Below the pieces are notes generated by a model that saw only the letters and a program-made list of their open reading frames with translations, made no database searches and was not told where the DNA came from. Position numbers and translations under genes: made by a program. A stretch of DNA of 64,000 nt from Pseudomonas sp. P7548 (GTDB lineage Bacteria; Pseudomonadota; Gammaproteobacteria; Pseudomonadales; Pseudomonadaceae), in the NCBI RefSeq assembly GCF_013386585.1, contig NZ_JACARO010000078.1:1-64000 (forward strand). The letters run 5' to 3'. Positions 16,366-24,889 of the stretch are shown in pieces. Numbering within the stretch: position 1 is the first letter of the stretch; each line of letters opens with the position of its first letter.

Positions 16366-17073
16366 ATGGAAAACCTGGGTCTGGGCAAGGTTCTGCTCGT
16401 CGAGGACGATGAAAAGCTGGCGGGGCTGATCGCGCACTTTCTGTCGCAACACGGTTTCGAGGTGCGTGTGGTGCACCGGGGCGATGAAGCCTTGGCAGCG
16501 TTTCTCGATTTCAAGCCGAAAATCGTCGTGCTCGACTTGATGTTGCCGGGCCAGAGCGGCCTGCACGTGTGCCGCGAAATCCGCAATGTGTCCGACACGC
16601 CCATCGTGATCCTCACCGCCAAGGAAGATGACCTGGACCACATCCTGGGCCTGGAGTCCGGTGCCGACGACTATGTGATCAAACCCATCAAGCCACCCGT
16701 GCTGCTCGCCCGTTTACGTGCCTTGCAGCGTCGCCAAGTGCCCGAGCCCACCGTGCGCGGCTTCCTGGAGTTCGGCCGTTTGTCGATTGACCGCAGCTGC
16801 CGGGTGGTCAGCCTGGGCGACGAGAAGGTCGACCTCACCACCATGGAGTTCGAGCTGCTGTGGTTGCTGGCCAGCCACTCCGGCACCATCCTGTCGCGCG
16901 ACGACATCCTCAACCGCATGCGTGGCATCGCCTTCGACGGCCTCAACCGCAGCGTCGACGTGTACATCAGCAAGCTGCGCGGCAAGCTCAACGACAACCC
17001 ACGGGAACCGGTGTGCATCAAGACCATCTGGGGCAAGGGCTACCTGTTCAATCCGTTTGCGTGGGAGGCCTAG
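16366..17073 (+). CDS. rstA: OmpR-family response regulator (RstA)
   Basis: A 235-residue response regulator. The receiver domain (about 8-125) has the acidic pair Asp14/Asp15, the phospho-acceptor Asp57 (VLDLMLP), and the conserved Thr84 and Lys106. A winged-helix DNA-binding domain follows (about 135-230), ending in the GKGYLFNP segment. The adjacent gene, starting on the next base after its stop, encodes the cognate sensor, and the pair resembles RstAB in both parts. Its targets are unknown here; the outer-membrane gene mipA lies just beyond rstB on the other strand. Confidence 0.9.
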   Translation: MENLGLGKVLLVEDDEKLAGLIAHFLSQHGFEVRVVHRGDEALAAFLDFKPKIVVLDLMLPGQSGLHVCREIRNVSDTPIVILTAKEDDLDHILGLESGADDYVIKPIKPPVLLARLRALQRRQVPEPTVRGFLEFGRLSIDRSCRVVSLGDEKVDLTTMEFELLWLLASHSGTILSRDDILNRMRGIAFDGLNRSVDVYISKLRGKLNDNPREPVCIKTIWGKGYLFNPFAWEA

Positions 17074-18351
17074 ATGCTACGGCTGTTTTTGCGCCTGTAC
17101 GTCATCCTCGCGCTGGGGTTGGCCGGGGCGATCTGGCTGGTCAACTACACCTTCGACGAGCTGCTGCCCGAAGCCAACGAAGTCTATAACCGCGAAGCGC
17201 TGCGCGGCCCGGCTTATGGCGTGGTGGAGCAACTGCGCCCGGTGCAGGGCGCGGCCCGCGAGGCGCGCCTGGCGGAGCTGCAACCCCATTACGGCTTGCA
17301 CCTCAAGCTGGTGGAACGCGATGCCATGGCCCTCAACGAGCGCGAGCAAAAGCTGCTTGCCGACGGCCAGTTGGTGGTGCGTGGCGACTTCATGGAGTTC
17401 ATCACCAATATCGACGGTGGCCCGCAACTGCTGGACATCAAGTTGCCGGAAGAACCCAAGTGGTTGTACCTCTGGGCCTATAGCTTCCTCGGGGTAAGCC
17501 TGGCGATCGTGTTGTATTTCTGGGTACGCCCCCATTGGCGCGACCTGGAGCATATCCGCCTGGCCGCGCAGCGGTTTGGCGATAACGACCTGGGTTCACG
17601 CATCCTGCTGCCGCGCCGCTCCACCGTGCGCGAACTGGCCGGGCACTTCAACCAGATGGCCGAGCGCATTGAAAGCCTGATCGCCAACCAGCGTGAGCTG
17701 ACCAATGCAGTCTCCCACGAGCTGCGCACGCCGATTGCGCGGTTGTCGTTCGAGCTGGACCAGCTCAAGCAACAGGCCGACCCGCGCCAGAGCCGCGAGC
17801 TGATTTCCGATATGTATGCCGACCTCGGCGAGCTGGAGGAAATGGTCTCGGAGCTGTTGACCTACGCCAGCCTGGAGCGCGGCGCCACCCAAGTCACCCG
17901 CGAAAGTATCGAGGCCCACAGCTGGCTCGACAGTGTGATCGGCAGCGTGGCGCTGGAGGCCGAGGCGGCCGGTGTGCAGTTGTCGTTACGCACCTGCGAG
18001 GTGGATTTCATCCAGATCGAGCCGCGCTTCATGGCCCGTGCGGTGATCAACCTGCTGCGCAATGCCATCCGCTATGCCGAGCGCCGCGTGGAAGTGTCGC
18101 TGGTCAAGTTCGGCAGCGGCTACGAAGTGCGGGTCAACGACGATGGCCCGGGCGTACCGCTGGACGGCCGGGCCAAGATCTTCGAACCCTTCATGCGCCT
18201 GGACGCCAGCCGCGACCGCCGCACCGGCGGCTTTGGCCTGGGCCTGGCGCTGGTGCAGCGTGTCAGCCAGTGGCACGGCGGGCAGGTGGAAGTGCTGGAT
18301 TCGGAGTGGGGCGGGGCATCATTCCGCATGACCTGGGCATATGCCGAGTGA
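17074..18351 (+). CDS. rstB: Sensor histidine kinase (RstB)
   Basis: A 425-residue inner-membrane kinase. It has a transmembrane helix at about 7-25, a periplasmic sensor region of about 100 residues, and a second helix at about 129-150. A HAMP domain follows, then the dimerisation/phosphoacceptor motif SHELRTP with His215, then N (RNAIRYA), G1 (DDGPGVP) and G2 (GGFGLGLAL) ATP-binding boxes. It begins directly after the rstA stop, so the two are cotranscribed. A REP pair follows the stop. The input signal is unknown. Confidence 0.92.
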   Translation: MLRLFLRLYVILALGLAGAIWLVNYTFDELLPEANEVYNREALRGPAYGVVEQLRPVQGAAREARLAELQPHYGLHLKLVERDAMALNEREQKLLADGQLVVRGDFMEFITNIDGGPQLLDIKLPEEPKWLYLWAYSFLGVSLAIVLYFWVRPHWRDLEHIRLAAQRFGDNDLGSRILLPRRSTVRELAGHFNQMAERIESLIANQRELTNAVSHELRTPIARLSFELDQLKQQADPRQSRELISDMYADLGELEEMVSELLTYASLERGATQVTRESIEAHSWLDSVIGSVALEAEAAGVQLSLRTCEVDFIQIEPRFMARAVINLLRNAIRYAERRVEVSLVKFGSGYEVRVNDDGPGVPLDGRAKIFEPFMRLDASRDRRTGGFGLGLALVQRVSQWHGGQVEVLDSEWGGASFRMTWAYAE

Positions 18352-18368
18352 ATGTGTAGACGTTCTAA

Positions 18369-18455
18369 TGTGGGGCGGGCTTGCTCGCGAATGCGGCCGA
18401 TCAGTCGAAGTATCTTTGCCTGACACACCGCCTTCGCGAGCAAGCCCGCTCCCAC
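18369..18455. repeat. REPIN, GCTCGC family
   Basis: Two inverted REP arms (GGGCTTGCTCGCGAA and TTCGCGAGCAAGCCCGCTCCCAC) separated by about 40 bases lie between convergent rstB and mipA. The left arm lacks part of the usual GTGGGAGC start. Confidence 0.9.
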
Positions 18456-18463
18456 CTATCAGG

Positions 18464-19255
18464 TCAGAAGGTGTACTCGACCATCCCCATCACCGACGTC
18501 TGCAACCGCCGCTCCACAATCGGGCTCTTGCCCGCTTCATCTGCCAGGTACTGCACGTCCAGCAAGGTCGAGAACTGGGTGTGTTCGCTGATTGGCACGC
18601 TCCAGGTCAGGTTCATGCCGTTGCTGATGTTGCCCGCGCCAGCCTTGTAGGCCTTGAAGCGGCTTTGCGCGGCCTGGCCGGTGGTCACGCCGTACCAGGT
18701 CTGCAAGTACTCACGGTCGCCGAAGTGGCTGCTCAGGCCAGCATCGACTGAACCATAGCGGCCTTCATACAGGTTGGTACCCAGGCTCAGCTCCAGGTGG
18801 GTATAGGCCTTGCCGGTGTCCTTGTGATCGTTTTCCTTGAGCGCATGCTCCAGGGTCGCCCCCGCGATCACGCCGCCCAGGTTGTAGCTGGCACTGACGC
18901 CCAACTGCGGGCGTGACTTGATCTCGCCCATGCCCTTGAGGCGTTTGGAGCCTGCGTGCAGGCTGTCATTTTTATCTTTGCGTGAACCGCTGGCGCCCAC
19001 GTAGGCGCTGAAGCTCAGGGCATTCCCTTCATAACCCCAACCCAGGCCTTTGTCGGTGTCGAGGAAGATGCCCCAGGGGCTGACGACTTTGCCGCCCAGC
19101 ACTGGCGCGGTCATGCGTTCATCGCTGCCGCTGTAGCGCGGCGCATTGGCCACGCCCGCCTTGAGGCTGTATTCCCAGTCGTCGGCGAATGCCGTGTTGG
19201 CGCCCGCAAGCAGGCACAGCGAGGTCATCGACAGGCAAAGGTTTCTTGAGCGCAT
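18464..19255 (-). CDS. mipA: MipA/OmpV family outer-membrane protein
   Basis: A 263-residue precursor with a signal peptide cleaved around residue 24 (NTAFA|DD), followed by an amphipathic beta-strand pattern and a terminal aromatic residue (VEYTF), as expected of an outer-membrane barrel. MipA/OmpV proteins were linked to murein-synthesis scaffolding (MipA with MltA and PBP1B), and others are adhesins or solute channels. It starts 17 bases after the stop of the beta-lactamase-fold gene, suggesting an operon. It faces rstAB convergently, a common neighbour of outer-membrane genes of this kind. Confidence 0.88.
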   Translation of the reverse strand: MRSRNLCLSMTSLCLLAGANTAFADDWEYSLKAGVANAPRYSGSDERMTAPVLGGKVVSPWGIFLDTDKGLGWGYEGNALSFSAYVGASGSRKDKNDSLHAGSKRLKGMGEIKSRPQLGVSASYNLGGVIAGATLEHALKENDHKDTGKAYTHLELSLGTNLYEGRYGSVDAGLSSHFGDREYLQTWYGVTTGQAAQSRFKAYKAGAGNISNGMNLTWSVPISEHTQFSTLLDVQYLADEAGKSPIVERRLQTSVMGMVEYTF

Positions 19256-19272
19256 CAGGGTGGTCTTCCGTA

Positions 19273-21096
19273 TTAAAAAATCAGAGGGTTATTGGGGGAG
19301 TGCGTGCGTTTGAAGGAGTAGCCCGAAGCGCTCAAGCCGTTGACCTGGCGGCTCACGGTGTCGCCCAGGCCATAGCCGTTCCCGGCCAATACCGCGTGGG
19401 CGTTGTCGACGGGGAGCAGGATGTAGTCGGTCAGTGGCTCGTCATGCAGTTGGCCGCGAATCACCAGGAAACCTTCTTCCAGGCGCACGCTGATCCCGCT
19501 CAAGGGCGCGTCGGGCTCATGGGTATTGAGCACTTGATAGGTGCCGATGGTGTCGGCCCAGGCCAGGGGCAGGGGCGGCGGGTCGATGCGTTCGCCAATG
19601 GCAATGCGCTGGCCGTGGCTGCGGGCGGTAAGCATCTGGCGGCCCTGTACCGTCACCACATCCAGCTGCACGCGGCCCAGTTCGCCGAGGTCCTTGAGCC
19701 AGAAGCCGAGGATTTTCTTCTGCGCACGCAGCCAACCGTGATCGTCACGCAGCAGTTCGAAATCGTACCCGGCCAACTCGCCGGTCAAGCGATCAGGCTC
19801 ATCCTTGATCCGGAACACCCCCCAAGCCGTCGCATAAAACCCGGCCAGGCGCTTGCGGTCGACGGCGGCCGGCACATGGCGCAGCTTGAGTCCGTGGGTG
19901 GGCGCCTGGCAGTCGTCGGCGCACACCGGGTCGCCGGTTTGTGCCTGCAGCATCAGGCGCAGGGCATCGGTGGACAACGACACCACCATGTCCTCAGCGT
20001 TGCTGTCGTTGGCCATGATGATCACGGCCAGTTGCTGGTCGGGCAGCAGGGTCAGTTGCGCGGCAAAGTCATCACCACCGCCGCTGTGCTGGTAGGTGCG
20101 TACGCCTGCGCCAATAGGCTCGTCACCGCAAGGCGCGAGGAACCAGGCCAGGCCTATCTGGCAATCGAAGTCCAGGGCATTGCCGGTGTTTTGCTGGGTG
20201 AACATGTCGTCGATCGAGGCGCTGCTCAGCACGCGATTGCCCTTGTAGGTGCCCTGGGCGAACAGCATCTGCACGTAGTGAGCGAGGTCTTTGGGACTGG
20301 TCCACAAACCGCCCGCAGCGAGGTCGCGCACTTGGGCGTCGGTACTGGCGACGCCATCCTCGTAACCCAGCGCGCGATAGCCGAGTTCGGCGCGGGTGCC
20401 GACAAAACTCGACTGCTTCATCTCCAGCGGCTTGAGCAGGCGGTTTTGCAACTGGGCTTCAAAGCTTTTGCCGCTGCTGCGCTCGATGGCGGCGCCGACC
20501 AACGAGTAACCGAGGTTGGAATAGGCCACCTGGGAGCCGGGCGGGCTGCTCAGCCAAACCCCTGATATGCGTGCCGGCATCTGCCCCATCGCAAAGCTGC
20601 TGCGCAGGTCACGCAGGTGTTCGCTGGGCAAGCCGGATTGGTGGCTGAGCAATCGGCGCAGGGTGATATCGCGGTCAGCGGCAGCCTGGTCGGTGTGAAA
20701 GCGCGAACGCACGTAGAACTCGCGCAAGGTCTGCTGGATCGGCGCATCCAACGCCAGGCGTTGCTGTTCCACCAGTTGCAGGGCCGCCGTGGCGGTCAGC
20801 AGCTTGGAGATGCCCCCGGCGCGAAAGGCCGTATTGGGCGTGACCGGTACACCCTGGCTTTTGTCAGCCAGGCCAAAGCCACGGGCCCAGATCAGCTCCT
20901 GGCCATTGACCAGGGCAATGGACAGCCCGGGCACATTCTCCCGGGCCATGTCCCGGGGAATGCGGGTTTGCAGGTAACGGATGATCGCGCTGTAGTCACC
21001 CTTGGGAATCGGCGGCGGGGCAGGCGGTTGCCCATGGCACCCGATACTGCCCAGCAGGCAACCCAGCAGTGGAATACCGCGCAATGTGCGAAACAT
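19273..21096 (-). CDS. Beta-lactamase-fold (class C/S12) protein lacking the nucleophilic Ser
   Basis: A 607-residue exported protein. The N-terminus is hydrophobic and ends GSIGC at residue 20, an imperfect lipobox, so it may be a lipoprotein. Residues about 35-390 have the serine beta-lactamase/PBP4*-like fold. The S-x-x-K motif reads G95-I-S-K98, with codon GGC where the nucleophilic serine should be. The Y-S-N motif (192-194) and the HSGGG motif are intact. A C-terminal beta-rich domain of about 200 residues follows, like other S12 hydrolases with a lipocalin-like tail. It is probably a non-catalytic homologue. ATG 21096 is chosen over GTG 21105. It probably forms an operon with mipA. Confidence 0.85.
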   Translation of the reverse strand: MFRTLRGIPLLGCLLGSIGCHGQPPAPPPIPKGDYSAIIRYLQTRIPRDMARENVPGLSIALVNGQELIWARGFGLADKSQGVPVTPNTAFRAGGISKLLTATAALQLVEQQRLALDAPIQQTLREFYVRSRFHTDQAAADRDITLRRLLSHQSGLPSEHLRDLRSSFAMGQMPARISGVWLSSPPGSQVAYSNLGYSLVGAAIERSSGKSFEAQLQNRLLKPLEMKQSSFVGTRAELGYRALGYEDGVASTDAQVRDLAAGGLWTSPKDLAHYVQMLFAQGTYKGNRVLSSASIDDMFTQQNTGNALDFDCQIGLAWFLAPCGDEPIGAGVRTYQHSGGGDDFAAQLTLLPDQQLAVIIMANDSNAEDMVVSLSTDALRLMLQAQTGDPVCADDCQAPTHGLKLRHVPAAVDRKRLAGFYATAWGVFRIKDEPDRLTGELAGYDFELLRDDHGWLRAQKKILGFWLKDLGELGRVQLDVVTVQGRQMLTARSHGQRIAIGERIDPPPLPLAWADTIGTYQVLNTHEPDAPLSGISVRLEEGFLVIRGQLHDEPLTDYILLPVDNAHAVLAGNGYGLGDTVSRQVNGLSASGYSFKRTHSPNNPLIF

Positions 21097-21190
21097 GAAG
21101 AGCACCCGGATGGTGATGTGGATGCTCGAATGCTAGGGCCGTGCCCGCCCACAATCTTTGAGAGCTTTGTCGGGAAACTGTCAAAGACTG

Positions 21191-21679
21191 TTAACGGGCC
21201 AATCCCAATCGCGCATGCCACTGGGCGATGGACTCCTCGGGGTATTCGTCGAATTGCAGGTCGCCCTTGCGCACGCTCACTTCAACCCAGGGTGCCTTGG
21301 AGCCCAGCATCAAGTGGGTGTGCTCCGGCGGCACCGGCAACGGCGTGTCGATGGCCGAGGCAAACGGGTGGATCAGCTCCGGCCACTCGGGGCTGAACAA
21401 CCACAAGGCACTGGCGCACTGCGAGCAGAAGTGTCGCTCGGCCGTGCTCGCATGGGCGCGGCTGGCGCCGTCCGGCTTGAGCTTGGCGTGGTAGATCGAA
21501 ATGTATTTGCGTCCGCGTACTTTCAGGCTTGAAGCGTCGCCGCCCAGGTTGATCGCGTAGCCGCCACCGCCCCCGGTCTTGCGACAGATCGAGCAATAGC
21601 AACGCTGGTAAGGGTAGGGGTGGGCGCTGGTGAGGCTGAACGTCACGGCGCCGCAATGGCAGGATCCTTCTAAGTGCAT
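21191..21679 (-). CDS. GFA/CENP-V family zinc protein
   Basis: A 162-residue protein of the glutathione-dependent formaldehyde-activating-like family. The zinc-binding pattern is present as SCHCGAV near the N-terminus, then RCYCSICRK and HFCSQCAS. The start at 21679 is supported by AGGAGA 5 bases upstream. Family members are mostly of unknown function; the formaldehyde link is historical and disputed. It lies 94 bases upstream of the beta-lactamase-fold gene on the same strand and 32 bases downstream of the LysR gene. Confidence 0.88.
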   Translation of the reverse strand: MHLEGSCHCGAVTFSLTSAHPYPYQRCYCSICRKTGGGGGYAINLGGDASSLKVRGRKYISIYHAKLKPDGASRAHASTAERHFCSQCASALWLFSPEWPELIHPFASAIDTPLPVPPEHTHLMLGSKAPWVEVSVRKGDLQFDEYPEESIAQWHARLGLAR

Positions 21680-21711
21680 GGCTGTCTCCTTTGGCAAGGT
21701 GACTGTTGAGC

Positions 21712-22602
21712 TTAGGCGCTCTCGGGCATCAAGGTGGCGATCAACGCGCGGATCGTCCCCGGCAAGGCTTCCAGCTCGCGCACCAGGATGCTGCGCTCGC
21801 GAATCGCCCAGGGCTCATCCAGCTTGACCGCCACCAGTTGCATGGTCCGGCTGTGCCGCACGGCGGCAGACTCCGGAATGATCCCGATGCCTACACCGGC
21901 CTCGACCATCCGGCAGATCGCCTCGAAGCTCGACACCTGGATACGCAGCGACAAATGCTTGCCGATACGCTCCACGTGTTCACGCAAAAAACTCAACAGC
22001 GTGCTGCCTTCATGCAGGCCGATGTGCTGGTAGGCGAGGGTCTGTTCCAGGGTGACTTTGGCGTGGCCAGCCAAGGGATGATCCACGGGTACCATCAGCA
22101 CCAGTTCGTCGGTGCTGAAATGCAGCACCTGCAAACCTGCCGCTTCCACGGGGCCGGCGATGATGCCCATGTCGCTGGTGCCGTCCAGCACGCCGCGCAC
22201 GATATCTCGGGACAGGCGCTCCTGCAGGTCCACTGTCACCCCGGGGCGCTTGGACAAGAAACCCGCCAGCACTTCCGGCAGGAACTCGGTGACGGCCGTG
22301 GTGTTGGCGAAGATGCGGATGTGCCCGGCCGAATCCACGCCGTACTGGGTGAACTCGCTTTTGAGGTAATCCACCTGGCGCATGATCAACCGCGCATGGT
22401 GCAGCAGCCGCTCGCCGGCCGGGGTGATCTCCACGCCCCGGCTGTCACGGTAGAGCAGGCGCGTGTCCAACTGGCCTTCCAACGCCTTGATCCGCGCACT
22501 CGCGGCGGCCGGTGAAAGAAACGCCCGCTTGGCGCCCTGGGTGAGGCTGGGGGATTCGGCGATATGGATAAACAGGCGCAGGTCAGCAAGATCGAAGTGC
22601 AT
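21712..22602 (-). CDS. LysR regulator of the itaconate-type locus
   Basis: A 296-residue LysR-type regulator. The N-terminal winged helix-turn-helix contains SLTQGAKRAFLSPAAASARIKALE (residues about 19-42), and the C-terminal co-inducer domain is full length. It is divergent from the six-enzyme and TRAP-transporter cluster that starts at 22869. In P. aeruginosa the corresponding itaconate genes are preceded by a LysR regulator, called RipR or ItcR, so this is the likely activator, with itaconate or its CoA ester as inducer. A REPIN lies between it and its presumed target. Confidence 0.88.
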   Translation of the reverse strand: MHFDLADLRLFIHIAESPSLTQGAKRAFLSPAAASARIKALEGQLDTRLLYRDSRGVEITPAGERLLHHARLIMRQVDYLKSEFTQYGVDSAGHIRIFANTTAVTEFLPEVLAGFLSKRPGVTVDLQERLSRDIVRGVLDGTSDMGIIAGPVEAAGLQVLHFSTDELVLMVPVDHPLAGHAKVTLEQTLAYQHIGLHEGSTLLSFLREHVERIGKHLSLRIQVSSFEAICRMVEAGVGIGIIPESAAVRHSRTMQLVAVKLDEPWAIRERSILVRELEALPGTIRALIATLMPESA

Positions 22603-22648
22603 GGCGGCTCCAGGTTGAACATGACTCTCATCACAATGGAGATCTCAT

Positions 22649-22737
22649 TGTGGGAGCGGGCTTGCTCGCGAAGGCGGTGTCTCAGTCAATGAATGTGTAT
22701 CGGGCAAACCGCTTTCGCGAGCAAGCCCGCTCCCACA
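22649..22737. repeat. REPIN, GCTCGC family
   Basis: A complete pair of arms, GTGGGAGCGGGCTTGCTCGC and its inverse, with about 40 bases between them. It occupies the middle of the 266-base divergent intergenic region between the LysR gene and the hydratase gene. The 131 bases right of it should hold the operon promoter. Confidence 0.95.
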
Positions 22738-22868
22738 GGGAATCGCCTCGTACATAAGAGTGGCGTTCAGCATAACCGAACGCTGGTTTATTGAAATGCA
22801 AATTCTCAGAACGGGCACGCGCTTGCATGATCCGGGGCAGACACCCACTGCCAGAGGACCTGCACCTG

Positions 22869-23687
22869 ATGAGCGCCACAGACTGGATCGGCCGAAGCGA
22901 AACCGCCCACGACCATTTGAGCCATAACCTGCTCAAACGCATTGCCGCCACGTTCGGTGAGCCAGTGCCTGAAGATGGTGCGCCCGTGCCCCCGCTGTGG
23001 CAGTGGTGTTTTTTCCAGGACCCGGTGCCAGAAGCGGCGCTGGGCAGCGACGGCCATCCGGCCCGAGGCGGCTTCCTGCCGCCGGCTGACAACCGCAACC
23101 GTATGTGGGCCGGTGGGCGCCTCGAATTCCTGCACCCCCTGCGTGCCGGCGAAGCGGCCACCCGCGTATCCACCATCACCCAGGTCGAAGAAAAGGCCGG
23201 TCGCAGCGGTTCGCTGTTGTTCGTCACCGTGCGCCACGACTACTCCCAGCAAGGTCGCCTGGCCATTCGCGAAGAACAGGACATCGTCTACCGCGAGCCC
23301 ACGCCACCCAAGCAGGGCAGCGGTGAGGCGCTGGCGGCCGGCGAATGGCGTGAAGCCGTCGAGCCCACCCCCACCTTGCTGTTTCGCTACAGCGCCGTGA
23401 CCTTCAACGGCCACCGCATTCACTACGACTACCCCTATGTCACCGGCACCGAAGGCTACGCCGGGCTGGTGGTGCACGGGCCGCTGATCGCTACCTTGAA
23501 CCTGCGTGCCTTCTGCCGTGCCCACCCCGACAAGACCTTGCGCCGTTTCGCCTATCGCGGTGTGCGCCCGCTGATCGCGCCGCAGGCTTTTGAAGTGGGT
23601 GGGCGCCTCACTGAAACCGGCGTTGCCGAGCTGTGGGCCGGTAACGGCGATGGCCTGGCGCAGACCGCACACGTGCATTTCGAATAA
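22869..23687 (+). CDS. ich: Itaconyl-CoA (mesaconyl-C4-CoA-type) hydratase
   Basis: A 272-residue double-hotdog hydratase with an N-terminal FAS1/MaoC-like dehydratase domain and a second hotdog domain containing the FNGHRIHYDYPYV segment that binds the CoA substrate. In the itaconate pathway it hydrates itaconyl-CoA to citramalyl-CoA. ATG 22869 is chosen because AGAGGA lies about 10 bases upstream; in-frame codons further left lack a site. Gene order with the CoA transferase and lyase downstream supports the assignment; a mesaconyl-CoA substrate remains possible. Confidence 0.82.
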   Translation: MSATDWIGRSETAHDHLSHNLLKRIAATFGEPVPEDGAPVPPLWQWCFFQDPVPEAALGSDGHPARGGFLPPADNRNRMWAGGRLEFLHPLRAGEAATRVSTITQVEEKAGRSGSLLFVTVRHDYSQQGRLAIREEQDIVYREPTPPKQGSGEALAAGEWREAVEPTPTLLFRYSAVTFNGHRIHYDYPYVTGTEGYAGLVVHGPLIATLNLRAFCRAHPDKTLRRFAYRGVRPLIAPQAFEVGGRLTETGVAELWAGNGDGLAQTAHVHFE

Positions 23688-23715
23688 TCAAAGAACAACA
23701 GGCGGAGAGCCGTTA

Positions 23716-24879
23716 ATGAACCCCCATGACAATGAAGAACTCAACGCCATCCGAGAAGGCGTGCGCGCCTTGTGCGCCGAATTCGATGCCGCCTACTGGC
23801 GTAAGATCGATGAAGAAAAAGGCTTCCCGGAAGCCTTCGTCAAGGCCCTGACCGATGCGGGCTGGCTGTCGGCGATGATCCCCGAAGCGTACGGCGGTTC
23901 CGGCCTGGGCTTGGCCGAAGCCTCGGTGATCCTTGAAGAGGTCAACCGTTGCGGCGGCAACTCCGGCACCGTGCATGGCCAGATGTACAACATGTTCACC
24001 CTGTTGCGTCATGGCAGCGAAGCGCAAAAAAGCTTCTACCTGCCCAAACTGGCCAGCGGCGAACTGCGCCTGCAATCGATGGGCGTTACCGAGCCTACCA
24101 CCGGCACCGACACCACCAAGATCAAGACCACCGCGATCAAGCGCGGCGACAAGTACGTGATCAATGGCCAGAAGGTGTGGATCTCACGCATCCAGCATTC
24201 CGACCTGATGATCCTGCTGGCGCGCACCACGCCGTTGGCCGAGGTGAAGAAAAAGTCCGAAGGCATGTCGATCTTCCTGGTGGACCTGCGCGAGGCCATC
24301 GGCAACGGCCTCACCGTGCAACCCATCGCCAACATGGTCAACCATGAAACCAACGAGCTGTTCTTCGACAACCTGGAGCTGCCTGCCGACAGCCTGATTG
24401 GCGAGGAGGGCAAGGGCTTCAAGTACATCCTTGACGGCCTCAATGCCGAGCGCACGCTGATCGCTGCCGAATGCATCGGTGACGGCCGCTGGTTCATCGA
24501 AAAAGCCAGCGCCTATGCCCGCGACCGCGTGGTGTTTGGCCGGCCCATCGGGCAGAACCAAGGCGTGCAGTTCCCAATTGCCGAAGCCCATATCGAAATC
24601 GAGGCGGCCGACCTGATGCGCTGGCGTGCCTGCGAGGAATACGACAGCGGCCGCAATGCCGGAGCCAGCGCCAATATGGCCAAGTACCTGGCGGCCAAGG
24701 CATCGTGGGAAGCGGCCAACGCCTGCCTGCAAACCCACGGCGGCTTCGGGTTTGCCTGCGAGTACGACGTGGAGCGCAAATTCCGCGAGACCCGCCTGTA
24801 CCAGGTGGCACCGATCTCCACCAACCTGATCCTGTCCTACGTGGCCGAGCACCTGCTCGAACTGCCACGCAGTTTCTGA
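23716..24879 (+). CDS. Acyl-CoA dehydrogenase
   Basis: A 387-residue FAD-dependent acyl-CoA dehydrogenase of normal length. The N-terminal helical, middle beta and C-terminal helical domains are present. The FAD/substrate motif is MGVTEPTTGTDTTKIKT, and the catalytic Glu lies in the HGGFGFACEYDVERKFRE region. ATG 23716 follows GGAGAG. It lies between the hydratase and PrpD genes. The equivalent gene in the P. aeruginosa itaconate cluster has no settled role; oxidising a branched C5 acyl-CoA such as methylsuccinyl-CoA would feed the same route. Confidence 0.9.
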   Translation: MNPHDNEELNAIREGVRALCAEFDAAYWRKIDEEKGFPEAFVKALTDAGWLSAMIPEAYGGSGLGLAEASVILEEVNRCGGNSGTVHGQMYNMFTLLRHGSEAQKSFYLPKLASGELRLQSMGVTEPTTGTDTTKIKTTAIKRGDKYVINGQKVWISRIQHSDLMILLARTTPLAEVKKKSEGMSIFLVDLREAIGNGLTVQPIANMVNHETNELFFDNLELPADSLIGEEGKGFKYILDGLNAERTLIAAECIGDGRWFIEKASAYARDRVVFGRPIGQNQGVQFPIAEAHIEIEAADLMRWRACEEYDSGRNAGASANMAKYLAAKASWEAANACLQTHGGFGFACEYDVERKFRETRLYQVAPISTNLILSYVAEHLLELPRSF

Positions 24880-24889
24880 GGGCCCGACC

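Noticed and set aside
14806..16641. A 611-codon minus-strand frame across the MFS gene
   Set aside because: It is out of frame with the clear MFS protein and spans the rstA promoter and start; shadow frame in high-GC DNA.
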